Shown: positions 42,072-50,094 of the stretch, piece after piece
How the letters are laid out: each line of letters begins with the position of its first letter
Numbering within the stretch: position 1 is the first letter of the stretch
Source: Rhodococcoides fascians NBRC 12155 = LMG 3623
GTDB taxonomy: Bacteria; Actinomycetota; Actinomycetes; Mycobacteriales; Mycobacteriaceae
Length of the DNA stretch: 64,000 nt
Direction of reading: 5' to 3'
NCBI RefSeq assembly: GCF_001894785.1
Contig: NZ_BCWW01000003.1
Location: 124,001 to 188,000 of the forward strand
The notes under the pieces: generated by a model
Database searches by the model: none
Told to the model about the DNA's origin: nothing
What the model saw: only the letters and a program-made list of their open reading frames with translations
Program-made: the position numbers and the translations under genes

Positions 42072-43472
42072 ATGTCATCTGATGTGACCAGCACAGCCGA
42101 CCTGGTGATCCTCGGCGGCGGGTCCGGTGGGTACGCCTGCGCGTTGCGGGCTGCCCAACTGGGCATGTCGGTGATCTTGATCGAAGCCGACAAACTCGGT
42201 GGTACCTGTCTGCACAACGGATGCATTCCGACCAAGGCACTACTGCATGCGGCCGAAGTGGCCGATTCCGTCCGTGAGGCCTCGAGCTTCGGCATCAAGG
42301 CGACCCTCGACGGTATCGACATGAGTGCGGTGAACAGTTACAAGGACGACGTGATCGCCGGCCTGTACCGCGGGTTGCAAGGCCTCGTCGCTTCCCGCGA
42401 CATCGAGCTTGTCGCCGGACGGGGCCGTCTCGTCGGTGACCGCACTGTCGAGGTCGAACTCGCCGACGGTGGCGTCGCCACCTATCGCGGCGAAGCGCTG
42501 ATCCTCGCGACCGGCTCGCATTCGAAGTCGTTGCCGGGCTTAGCCATCGGTGGTTCGGTCGTGACCAGCGACCGTGCTCTGGAACTCGACACCGTCCCGG
42601 ACAGTGTCGTCGTCCTCGGCGGCGGAGTGATCGGGTGCGAGTTCGCCAGCGTCTGGTCGTCGCTCGGTACGCAGGTGACGATCGTCGAGGCGGCGCCCAC
42701 TCTGCTGCCGACCGAAGACCCGTGGACGTCGAAACAGGTCGAGCGGGCGTTCCGCAAACGCGGGATGGTGTTGAAGACGAACACGTCGTTCAGCGCCGTC
42801 TCCGCTCGAACAGACGGAGGCGTGCACGTCGAGCTCGCCGACGGATCCGCCATCGATGCCGACCTCATGCTCGTGGCCGTCGGTCGCGGTCCACGCACCG
42901 CGGACATGGGCTTCGCCGAAGCGGGTGTCGATCTCGATCGCGGGTTCGTGGTCACCGACGAGTGGTTGCAAACGTCGGTACCTGGAGTGTTCGCCGTCGG
43001 CGACATCGTGGCGGGGCCACAGCTGGCCCACCGCGGTTTCGCACAGGGCATCCTGGTGGCCGAGCAACTGGCCGGTCTGGACTGCATGCCCGTCGCGGAC
43101 AGGGGAATTCCGCGAGTCACGTACTCCAACCCCGAGGTCGCATCGGTCGGCTTGACCGAAAGCGAAGCGGCCGCGGAGTACGGAGAGGTCGAGACCGTCG
43201 TCTACGACCTCGGTGGCAACGGTAAGAGCCGCATCCTCCGTACGGCAGGCGGCGTGAAGCTGGTGCAGGCCGGCCCGGGCGGACCGGTGGTGGGCATCCA
43301 CCTCGTCGGCGCACGCGTCGGAGAGCTCATCGGGGAAGCGCAGCTCATCTACAACTGGGAAGCGACCGCGGGGGACGTGGCCCAACACGTGCACGCGCAC
43401 CCTACTCAGGCGGAAGCATTGGGCGAGGCGCATCTTGCCCTGGCCGGCAAAGCGCTGCACGCGCACGGCTGA
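42072..43472 (+). CDS. lpdA: Dihydrolipoyl dehydrogenase (E3)
   Basis: 466 aa. FAD-binding LVILGGGSGGYACALRAAQL, redox-active disulfide GGTCLHNGCIPTK, NAD-binding VVVLGGGVIGCEFASVWSSL, FAD-binding TSVPGVFAVGDIV and C-terminal active-site HAHPTQAEALGEAH. This is the E3 expected for the E1/E2 complex encoded at 51.8-55.4 kb, but it sits 9 kb away in a different operon. Regenerates lipoamide with NAD as acceptor. Confidence 0.92.
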   Translation: MSSDVTSTADLVILGGGSGGYACALRAAQLGMSVILIEADKLGGTCLHNGCIPTKALLHAAEVADSVREASSFGIKATLDGIDMSAVNSYKDDVIAGLYRGLQGLVASRDIELVAGRGRLVGDRTVEVELADGGVATYRGEALILATGSHSKSLPGLAIGGSVVTSDRALELDTVPDSVVVLGGGVIGCEFASVWSSLGTQVTIVEAAPTLLPTEDPWTSKQVERAFRKRGMVLKTNTSFSAVSARTDGGVHVELADGSAIDADLMLVAVGRGPRTADMGFAEAGVDLDRGFVVTDEWLQTSVPGVFAVGDIVAGPQLAHRGFAQGILVAEQLAGLDCMPVADRGIPRVTYSNPEVASVGLTESEAAAEYGEVETVVYDLGGNGKSRILRTAGGVKLVQAGPGGPVVGIHLVGARVGELIGEAQLIYNWEATAGDVAQHVHAHPTQAEALGEAHLALAGKALHAHG

Positions 43473-43508
43473 TCACCGAAAGAGACCGATCGCTGAAAAG
43501 AGGATTGG

Positions 43509-44288
43509 ATGGCGGGACCTGCAGGCCGGCTCGACGCGGTCTTGGTGTGCGGTGGGCAGTGGCACGACTTCGATTATGCGAGGCTGCAACTGCTGTCGGC
43601 GCTGAGCCAGTACGAGCAGGTCCGCACCCGGGTCTTCGAGGACTACGACTGCATCGATGCTCTGGCTTCGGCCGATCTGCTGGTCACCTACACGTGCAAT
43701 CGGGTCCCGACCGAGGTGCAGCAGAAAGCGTTGGAGGCGTTCGTCTCTCGCGGTGGCCGCTGGTTGGCCCTGCATGGCACGAACTCCGCGATCGACCGGA
43801 CGCCGAACGGATCGCCGAGCAAGTACGTGACACCGCGGACCCTGGGTGACCTGGCGAATGTGCTGGGGAGTCAATTCCTTGGGCACCCGCCGATCGCGCC
43901 GTACACGGTGGAGTTCACCGAACCCGCGCACCCGTTCGTCGCTGGAATCAACCCGTTCGAGGTCACCGACGAGCTCTACGTCAGTGAGCTTCATCCACCG
44001 ATTCGCGTCCTCGCCCACACTCGATTCGTCGGTGAGTCGACGGGATTCGCCGAGGGGCACACCACCGAGGACGAGCCCCGGCCCGTCCTGTACCTGAAGG
44101 ACCACGGCGACGGGACGGTCTGTTACTTCACGTTGGGGCACTGCCGGGGACGGTTCGACGTCCAGGACCTCGGAATCGACGACCTGGGCCGGGTCGACCG
44201 AGGGAGTTGGACAGTCCCCGAGTTCCGAACGGTCTTCCAGCGGTGCCTGTCGTGGGCCGTCACCGGAGAGGCGACGGCCCACCACTGA
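43509..44288 (+). CDS. ThuA-like domain protein
   Basis: 259 aa. LDAVLVCGGQWHDFDYARLQ, LLVTYTCNRVPTEVQQKALE, GGRWLALHGTNSAIDR, HPFVAGINPFEVTDELYV, GDGTVCYFTLGHCRGRFDV give the ThuA fold. Only loosely alike to the ThuA at 38.2 kb, so not a recent duplicate. GAAAAGAGG precedes the start. The catalytic role of the family is incompletely known; it could hydrolyse or isomerise a keto-intermediate. Confidence 0.78.
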   Translation: MAGPAGRLDAVLVCGGQWHDFDYARLQLLSALSQYEQVRTRVFEDYDCIDALASADLLVTYTCNRVPTEVQQKALEAFVSRGGRWLALHGTNSAIDRTPNGSPSKYVTPRTLGDLANVLGSQFLGHPPIAPYTVEFTEPAHPFVAGINPFEVTDELYVSELHPPIRVLAHTRFVGESTGFAEGHTTEDEPRPVLYLKDHGDGTVCYFTLGHCRGRFDVQDLGIDDLGRVDRGSWTVPEFRTVFQRCLSWAVTGEATAHH

Positions 44289-44294
44289 GCTCGG

Positions 44295-45089
44295 TCAGAT
44301 GATGTCCACCGTGTCGAGAACCCTTTCGGCGTATGCCGAGTCGCCGTCGACCGTCACATGGTTGCGCCACGGGCTGCGGGTGGTGCCCCACAGGACGAAA
44401 TCGGTAGCGGCCGAGATGATCATGGTGTCGGCGGCCGTTGCGCCGGGTTCGACGGTGAGCAGCTTCGAACCCGGCCGCAGAGTCCACTCGCCACCGCCGG
44501 GACCGGTGAGTCGCACCCCCAGCGGGCGGTCGAGTACCCCACTCACCGGAGTGCACATCTGCGGCAGCCCGGTCCACATCCACTCGACGGCGGTGCGCAC
44601 CAGATCGTCTTCCGGGTCGGGTACCTCGCGGGTGACCGGTCCCTCGGATCCGAGTAGATCGACGTACATGTGACACCACATGTCGAAGGCGAACGCATCC
44701 GAAAGCTGATGCGTGCGATAGGTTCCCAGATCGGTCAGTGTCATCGGGGCGGACGCCGTCTCGGTCTGCTGCATTGCTTCGAGAACCGCCATCGCGCCGT
44801 CGATGTTGTCCAGGAACTCGTCGGCGACCTGCGAGTTGGACCACTCCCGGCGTGCGTCGACCAACTGGTTCTGCAGTTCTTCGGCGGTGTTGGGCGTAGG
44901 CGCGTCCGGATCGGCCGGCGGAGGATCGACCATGACCGCAAAATTCGAACCGGTATGCGCCACAAGATCTTTGACCGACCAACCCGCGCATCGGCTGGGA
45001 GCCGACCACTCGTCGGCGGTGAGGCTGCGGACCACGGACCCGTATCGGTCGGCAAGTACTCGACTGGCCGATAGTCCTGCCTGGCTCAT
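44295..45089 (-). CDS. Maleylpyruvate isomerase N-terminal (mycothiol-dependent DinB-like) protein
   Basis: 264 aa from ATG 45089. DinB-like bundle: LSASRVLADRYGSVVRSLT, SRCAGWSVKDLVAHTGSNFA (the metal-ligand His), LGTYRTHQLSDAFAFDMWCH (two more His/Asp ligands), then a C-terminal SCP2-like domain (VRLTGPGGGEWTLRPGS). The family includes mycothiol-dependent enzymes such as maleylpyruvate isomerase. Start codon overlaps the stop of an 18-codon frame with a strong ribosome-binding site, suggesting translational coupling. Confidence 0.8.
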   Translation of the reverse strand: MSQAGLSASRVLADRYGSVVRSLTADEWSAPSRCAGWSVKDLVAHTGSNFAVMVDPPPADPDAPTPNTAEELQNQLVDARREWSNSQVADEFLDNIDGAMAVLEAMQQTETASAPMTLTDLGTYRTHQLSDAFAFDMWCHMYVDLLGSEGPVTREVPDPEDDLVRTAVEWMWTGLPQMCTPVSGVLDRPLGVRLTGPGGGEWTLRPGSKLLTVEPGATAADTMIISAATDFVLWGTTRSPWRNHVTVDGDSAYAERVLDTVDII

Positions 45090-45142
45090 GATCTGCTCAC
45101 CGTACCGGCGTCGATGAAGTATTCGGAAGCGGTGACGTCCAT
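45086..45142 (-). CDS. 18-residue leader-type small ORF
   Basis: ATG 45142 with a strong AAGGAGAG seven bases before it; peptide MDVTASEYFIDAGTVSRS; its TGA overlaps the ATG of the maleylpyruvate-isomerase-like gene, whose own ribosome-binding site is weak. It most likely couples translation of the next gene. Whether the peptide has a role itself is unknown. Confidence 0.45.
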   Translation of the reverse strand: MDVTASEYFIDAGTVSRS

Positions 45143-45183
45143 CGAGATACTCTCCTTGTAGTGGTCGACCGTGGAGCTTTGAG

Positions 45184-45960
45184 TCAGTAGTTCGCGGTGC
45201 CGCCGTCAACGCTGAGAATGGCACCGGTGATGCCGGCCCCGGCGTCGGAGGCGAGGAGCATCGCCATGGCGGCGACCTCCTCGATCGTGTTGGGACGCTT
45301 GAGCGCCGACTCCTCGGCGAACAGCGCGACCATCTCGTCGAAGCACATTCCCATGGCCTTGGCGGTGGCAGGGCCGTTGTCCTTGATGATGTCGGTGATC
45401 ACCAGGCCGGGGCAGATGGAGTTGACTGTGATGCCTTCGGTGCCGACCTCACGGGCGATGGACTTGGTCATGCCGTTGATGGCGTGCTTCGCGGCCACGT
45501 AGGCGGTGAACACGGGCTTGCCGTGCTTGCCTTCCACCGAGGAAATGTTGATGATGCGGCCGGACTTGTTGGGCAGCATGTGTTGGAGGGCTCGGCGGGT
45601 GGCCCAGAAGTTCGAGTTCAGATTCCAGTTCATCACCAGAGTCCATTCCTCGTCGCTGAGGTTGGCCGTGGGTTGGAGGTCCTTGGCCCCGCCGGCGTTG
45701 TTGACCAGAACGTCGATGCGTCCGAACGTGGCGACCGTCTGCTCGATGAAGTCCTCCACATCGGACTGCACGGTGACGTCTCCGGGGAAGAAGGCAGCGC
45801 TGTCGCCGGCCCCGAACTGTGCAAGAGCTTTCTCGCCCTTGTCCTTCGAGCGTCCGTTGAGAGACACCTTCGCCCCTTCGGCCAGCGCCGCTGCAGCGAT
45901 ACCACGACCGATTCCCTGTGTTCCGCCCGTGACGGCAACAACCCTGTCTTGCAGTTTCAT
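45184..45960 (-). CDS. Short-chain dehydrogenase/reductase
   Basis: 258 aa from ATG 45960. VAVTGGTQGIGRGIAAAALA, LVNNAGGAKDLQPTANLSDE, catalytic Ser in INISSVEGKHGKPVFTAY and YVAAKHAINGMTKSIARE, C-terminal AILSVDGGTANY. Resembles 3-hydroxyacyl or diol dehydrogenases. GGGAG lies 9 bp upstream. Divergent from the PEP-utilising protein; the palindrome ACAAGTAACTTGT is in the shared promoter region. Confidence 0.9.
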   Translation of the reverse strand: MKLQDRVVAVTGGTQGIGRGIAAAALAEGAKVSLNGRSKDKGEKALAQFGAGDSAAFFPGDVTVQSDVEDFIEQTVATFGRIDVLVNNAGGAKDLQPTANLSDEEWTLVMNWNLNSNFWATRRALQHMLPNKSGRIINISSVEGKHGKPVFTAYVAAKHAINGMTKSIAREVGTEGITVNSICPGLVITDIIKDNGPATAKAMGMCFDEMVALFAEESALKRPNTIEEVAAMAMLLASDAGAGITGAILSVDGGTANY

Positions 45961-45997
45961 CGATTTTCTCCCATGCCTGTTCGAGCAAGATTCAGAG

Positions 45998-46010
45998 ACA
46001 AGTAACTTGT
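45998..46010. promoter_or_regulatory. Shared operator motif, copy 3 (perfect palindrome)
   Basis: ACAAGTAACTTGT, perfect 13-bp palindrome about a central A, in the divergent promoter region between the SDR and the PEP-utilising gene. Best copy of the motif; likely binding site of one of the two TetR regulators. Confidence 0.5.
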
Positions 46011-46099
46011 GATCGTCTACAGTCTGGCATGTAGAGTGGCTCACGTCACAGTATTTCTGCAGACGGAATCAAAAAACTACCCGCGAGGTGCAGTCGCCG

Positions 46100-47845
46100 A
46101 TGTCAGAGACGAGAAGTGAAATGTCCGATCAGCGGTGGTTGGTCGACACCGACCCGAGCCCCCGTCTGCCCGTGTACACGCGGCTCAACGCGAGCGACGT
46201 GCTGTCGGACCCGATCACACCCCTCGGCGCAGATTTGGGCTGGATTCAGAACATCCTGCCCGGGTGGAACTTCGGGTATGCCAGCCTCGGTAGCTATTCG
46301 CTCGCGGAAAAACCCGACGTGGCAGCTTCGTCCGGCATCTTCTACGGGCACCTCTACATCAACCTCTCGATGTCTCGCCTCGTCGGCATCCGCGGCGGTC
46401 TCCCGGTGGAACTCGTCGATCAGCTCTTCTACGGCGGAGACCCGAACATCCCGGCGTACGTCGGCCATCCCGACGACGAAGACGCCGAAGCCGGCCGCCG
46501 GCTGGAGGCCCGCAACGCGTGGGCGCTGTCGACCGAGACATTCCCGGAACTCGAAGAAGACCGGACTCTCGCCGACCGCTTGCGGGCCGAACGTCCCGAC
46601 CTGTCCGTACTGACACCGGCGGCGCTCGTCGCGCGAGCCCGGTCGGTGATGCCGCTCGAGCGCGTCGCGTGGCGCGGGGAAGTGATCGCCACCAACTGCG
46701 CCGCGGTGGGTCCAGCTGTGCTGGGCCAGCTGCTGGGCGCGGAGAACCAAGACCTCATCGTCACCCTGGTCGGTGCGGCCGGTGACGTGGACTCGGCGAT
46801 GCCGTCGTACGCGTTGTGGGAACTCGGCCGCCTGGTGCGAGCCGACGACAGACTGATGGCGGCATTCGATTCCGGCGTTGCCGGTGTCGGTGATCGTATT
46901 GTCGGAATCGACCCGAAGTTCGACGCCACCCTCGACCAATTCCTTCTCGATTACGGATACCGCGGGCCCAACGAATGGGATCTGGGGTCCGTGTCGTGGG
47001 AGACCCGGCCCGAGCTCGTTCTCGGCCTCATCGACCGGCTGCGGCTCCAAGACGACTCGGCCGCGCCGGACGCACGTCTGTCCGACCACGCGTCGGCCGG
47101 AGCCGACGCGTGGACCCGAGCGAGAGAGATCGTCGGTGACGACGAGGCGGGACAAGCGACGCTCGCGGCGGCGTTGGCGTCCGCCCGCAGATTCGCTGCA
47201 TGGCGTGAGCGCGCCAAGACCAACTGCATCAAGGTGCTGCACGAGGCCCGCGTGCCGCTCGTGGAACTCGGTCGCCGGCTGTATGCCGACGGTCACCTCG
47301 ACTCGGCCGACCACGTGTTCATGGCGGTCGACGACGAACTCGACGCGCTGGCAAGTGCCCCCGAATCGATGAGAACTACTCTGGCGCAGCGACACCGCGA
47401 CTGGCGGGAGCTGTTCGGCCTGGAGTTGCCCACCTTCCTCGACACCCGTGAACCGATCCCCGCCCTGTCGACACTGGGCCGCACGGGTCAGTCGGCCGTC
47501 GCCCCTGTGAAGGTCGGCGACGTTCTCCAGGGTTCCGGAGCCTCGCCTGGGATCACGCAGGGCCGCACCCGCGTGATCACGTCGATGGCCGAACTGGACA
47601 CGTTCGAGGTCGGCGACATTCTCGTCGCACCGCAGACCGATCCGTCCTGGACACCGTTGTTCATGGTCTCCGGCGGTGCCATCACCGACGTCGGTGCCAT
47701 GGGGTCGCACGCGATGATCGTCAGTCGAGAACTCGGAATCGCCTGCGCAGCCGGTGTTCAGGCCGCGACCCGTCGCATACCCAACCGGACGCTCGTCGAG
47801 ATCGACGGTGCCAAAGGCACGGTCACGATCCTGGAACTGCCGTGA
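46100..47845 (+). CDS. PEP-utilising (phosphohistidine mobile domain) protein without ATP-grasp
   Basis: 581 aa from ATG 46100 (GAGG 11 bp upstream; the in-frame ATG at 46121 would give 574 aa). The C-terminal about 90 residues are the swivelling phosphohistidine domain: ASPGITQGRTRVITSMAELD, DILVAPQTDPSWTPLFMVSG, GAMGSHAMIVSRELGIACAAG (cut here: phospho-His in GSHAM), VEIDGAKGTVTIL. The preceding 450 residues resemble the substrate-binding domain of rifampicin phosphotransferase (VYTRLNASDVLSDPITPLG). The N-terminal ATP-grasp of that enzyme is absent, so the phosphate must come from a partner protein. Stop overlaps the next GTG. Confidence 0.8.
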   Translation: MSETRSEMSDQRWLVDTDPSPRLPVYTRLNASDVLSDPITPLGADLGWIQNILPGWNFGYASLGSYSLAEKPDVAASSGIFYGHLYINLSMSRLVGIRGGLPVELVDQLFYGGDPNIPAYVGHPDDEDAEAGRRLEARNAWALSTETFPELEEDRTLADRLRAERPDLSVLTPAALVARARSVMPLERVAWRGEVIATNCAAVGPAVLGQLLGAENQDLIVTLVGAAGDVDSAMPSYALWELGRLVRADDRLMAAFDSGVAGVGDRIVGIDPKFDATLDQFLLDYGYRGPNEWDLGSVSWETRPELVLGLIDRLRLQDDSAAPDARLSDHASAGADAWTRAREIVGDDEAGQATLAAALASARRFAAWRERAKTNCIKVLHEARVPLVELGRRLYADGHLDSADHVFMAVDDELDALASAPESMRTTLAQRHRDWRELFGLELPTFLDTREPIPALSTLGRTGQSAVAPVKVGDVLQGSGASPGITQGRTRVITSMAELDTFEVGDILVAPQTDPSWTPLFMVSGGAITDVGAMGSHAMIVSRELGIACAAGVQAATRRIPNRTLVEIDGAKGTVTILELP

Positions 47846-48855
47846 CCACCGGGGTCGTGACCAGCACGCGGGCCGTCTTCCTGTCGGAGCGTCCGAGTGG
47901 TGACCCCGGACCGCAGAATTTCGAGATCCGTGACCTCCCTCTCGCCGAACGCACCGCCGACCAGGTGCTCGTGCGCAACCTGTTCATGAGTGTCGACCCA
48001 TCGATGCGGGGACGGCTGGCGACGTCGGAGATGCACTACACCACCAACTTTCAGGTGGGCGCGCCGCTCGACGGGTCCGCACTCGGTGTGGTGGTCGACG
48101 GTACCGAAGACGTGCCCGCAGGTTCCTACGTGCGGCATCGCCTGGGCTGGCGCGAGCACGCGGTGGTCGACATCGCTGCGGCCACGGTGATCGAACCGCG
48201 GGGGATCGACCTGCACCACTGGCTCGGAGTGCTCGGCCAGACGGGCTTCACCGCCTACGTCGGACTCGTGCGTGCGGGCGCATTGCGCACCGGTGACACC
48301 GTGTTCGTCTCCGCGGCAGCCGGGGCAGTCGGCAGTGCAGCTGGCCAGTTCGCGAAACTTCTCGGTGCGTCGAGAGTCCTCGGTAGCGCAGGCGGGCCGG
48401 TCAAGGCGGCACTGCTCACGGACCGATTCGGTTTCGACGAAGGTATCGACTACCGCGAGCGGCCGATCGGTGACGCGCTGCGCGCAGTCGCACCGGACGG
48501 CATCGACCTCTACTTCGACAACGTCGGTGGCGACCATCTGGTTGCGGCATTGGCGTCCATGAACCAGCGTGGTCGGGCAGCGCTGTGCGGCATGATATCC
48601 AACGGGGGTCCGGACAGCCCGCCCATGGATCACCTGATGAACGCCATCCTGAAACGAATTACTCTGCAGGGCTTCATCGTCCGCGACCACGAGGACCTAC
48701 GGCCGGAGTTCGAGGATCAGGTCGCGGAGTGGCTGGCATCCGGACGGTTGATCGCCGAGTCCACCATCCACGACGGGCTCGACAACGCGGTCGACGCGTT
48801 CCTGTCCATGCTCGGCGGCGGGAACGTCGGCAAGATGCTGGTCCGATTGTCCTGA
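47842..48855 (+). CDS. NADP-dependent MDR oxidoreductase (CurA/PTGR-like)
   Basis: 337 aa from GTG overlapping the previous stop. N-terminal oxidoreductase domain (LVRNLFMSVDPSMRGRLATS), Rossmann part DTVFVSAAAGAVGSAAGQFA, FDEGIDYRERPIGDALRAVA, IDLYFDNVGGDHLVAALASM. Zinc ligands of alcohol dehydrogenases are missing, as in the double-bond reductase branch. Probably reduces an enone or oxidises a ketone precursor. Co-transcribed with the PEP-utilising gene. Confidence 0.88.
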   Translation: MTTGVVTSTRAVFLSERPSGDPGPQNFEIRDLPLAERTADQVLVRNLFMSVDPSMRGRLATSEMHYTTNFQVGAPLDGSALGVVVDGTEDVPAGSYVRHRLGWREHAVVDIAAATVIEPRGIDLHHWLGVLGQTGFTAYVGLVRAGALRTGDTVFVSAAAGAVGSAAGQFAKLLGASRVLGSAGGPVKAALLTDRFGFDEGIDYRERPIGDALRAVAPDGIDLYFDNVGGDHLVAALASMNQRGRAALCGMISNGGPDSPPMDHLMNAILKRITLQGFIVRDHEDLRPEFEDQVAEWLASGRLIAESTIHDGLDNAVDAFLSMLGGGNVGKMLVRLS

Positions 48856-48859
48856 CGGC

Positions 48860-49459
48860 TCAGCGGAGATGACCCGTATCGTTGACCGATTCGATGACGA
48901 AGCGCTCCGAGCGCAGCACCGCGATGCGGCTCATCGACGTGTATCCGGGGTTGAAGAAGAACGGTGACGGCGCCTGCAGGATGTCGGACAACAGCGTGTT
49001 GATGGCACCGCCGTGCGAGGCCACCACGGTCAGCTGACCCGGTGCCCGCCGCGTCGCGTCGAGGACCGCAGCGCGCATTCGCTGCGCGACTTCGGCTTTG
49101 TCGTACTTCGGAACGAAATCCTCGAACCGGCCTTCGGCGAATGCTCGACCCTGAGGTGTGTCGGCGATGGCCTCCGGGGTGGCGTAACTGGTGCGGTCGC
49201 TGTCCCATTCCCGGAACCGCTCGTCGACGAGAACGTCGAGTCCGTGTGGTTCCGCCGCCAATAACGCCGTCTGGTGGGCGCGCTTGTAGTGACTCGACAC
49301 CACCTGCGCCACCGGTTCCCCGCGCAGCCAGGCACCGAGGCGCTGGGCCTGGCCGTTTCCGGCGTCCCCGAGTCCGGGATCGGCCGCGCCCTCCTCTCCA
49401 GGAAGACCGTGCCGCACCAGAATCACCCGGCTCGCCGTGGCGAGCGTGTCCTGCGTCAT
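48860..49459 (-). CDS. Histidine phosphatase family protein (2)
   Basis: 199 aa. ASRVILVRHGLPGEEGAADP, PGLGDAGNGQAQRLGAWLR, SSHYKRAHQTALLAAEPHG, DERFREWDSDRTSYATPEA, VVASHGGAINTLLSDILQAP. Its ATG overlaps the stop of the next histidine phosphatase by four bases. The two are paralogues arranged as a pair. Convergent with the MDR gene (5 bp apart). Confidence 0.88.
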   Translation of the reverse strand: MTQDTLATASRVILVRHGLPGEEGAADPGLGDAGNGQAQRLGAWLRGEPVAQVVSSHYKRAHQTALLAAEPHGLDVLVDERFREWDSDRTSYATPEAIADTPQGRAFAEGRFEDFVPKYDKAEVAQRMRAAVLDATRRAPGQLTVVASHGGAINTLLSDILQAPSPFFFNPGYTSMSRIAVLRSERFVIESVNDTGHLR

Positions 49460-50055
49460 GCGGTCACCGTGCCGCGCAGATGTGCGGTGTCGTTGAGGGA
49501 ATCGACAACGATCACGCCGGAGTCCAACTTCTGCACGCGCGCGATCGAGGTGTATGCGGGGTTGTGCCAGAACGTCTTCGGCATCTCGAGGATGTCGGCG
49601 ACGACGGCATTGATGATGCCGCCGTGCGCCACCACCACGACCCGCCCGGAGGGATACCGGTCGAAGACCTGATCGAGAGCCGACCGAGCGCGGGCGCGAA
49701 ATTTCGGCAGATCGAGGGCAGGAACGTACTCCTCGAACCGGCCGTCGGCTACCGCGCGCAGTCGAGCATCGTCGGGCGCCATGTCCTCGACGGCCATGTA
49801 GTCCTCGGGGCTGATGTCGTCGTCCCACTCGCGTAGGTCCTCGATCACCAGATCGAGCTCCCGATCCAGGCCTGCCGCAAGCTCTTCCGCCGTCTGCCGG
49901 GCCCGAACCAGGGGACTGGAAACGATCGCGTCGATCTTCTCGTGTCGCAGCCACGTCGCGAGCTTGCGGGCATCCGCGATGCCTTCGGGGGACAACTCGG
50001 GATTGCGCACCCGCGATACGGGTCGGCCGTGTCGGACCAGAAGAACCTCGATCAT
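49456..50055 (-). CDS. Histidine phosphatase family protein (3)
   Basis: 199 aa. MIEVLLVRHGRPVSRVRNPE, LSPEGIADARKLATWLRHEK, SSPLVRARQTAEELAAGLD, VVVAHGGIINAVVADILEMP. GAAAGG lies before the ATG. Downstream of the CoA ligase gene (39 bp), so ligase and both phosphatases probably form one minus-strand operon. A phosphorylated pathway intermediate is implied by the number of these enzymes here. Confidence 0.88.
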   Translation of the reverse strand: MIEVLLVRHGRPVSRVRNPELSPEGIADARKLATWLRHEKIDAIVSSPLVRARQTAEELAAGLDRELDLVIEDLREWDDDISPEDYMAVEDMAPDDARLRAVADGRFEEYVPALDLPKFRARARSALDQVFDRYPSGRVVVVAHGGIINAVVADILEMPKTFWHNPAYTSIARVQKLDSGVIVVDSLNDTAHLRGTVTA

Positions 50056-50094
50056 GACTACCTTTCAGCGGAGCGGACTTCGGGAGTACCGGCG

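Noticed and set aside
46103-47710. 535-codon minus-strand open frame
   Set aside because: Antisense to the well-supported PEP-utilising gene; Arg/Gly/Val-rich with no domain, the usual shadow frame in GC-rich DNA.
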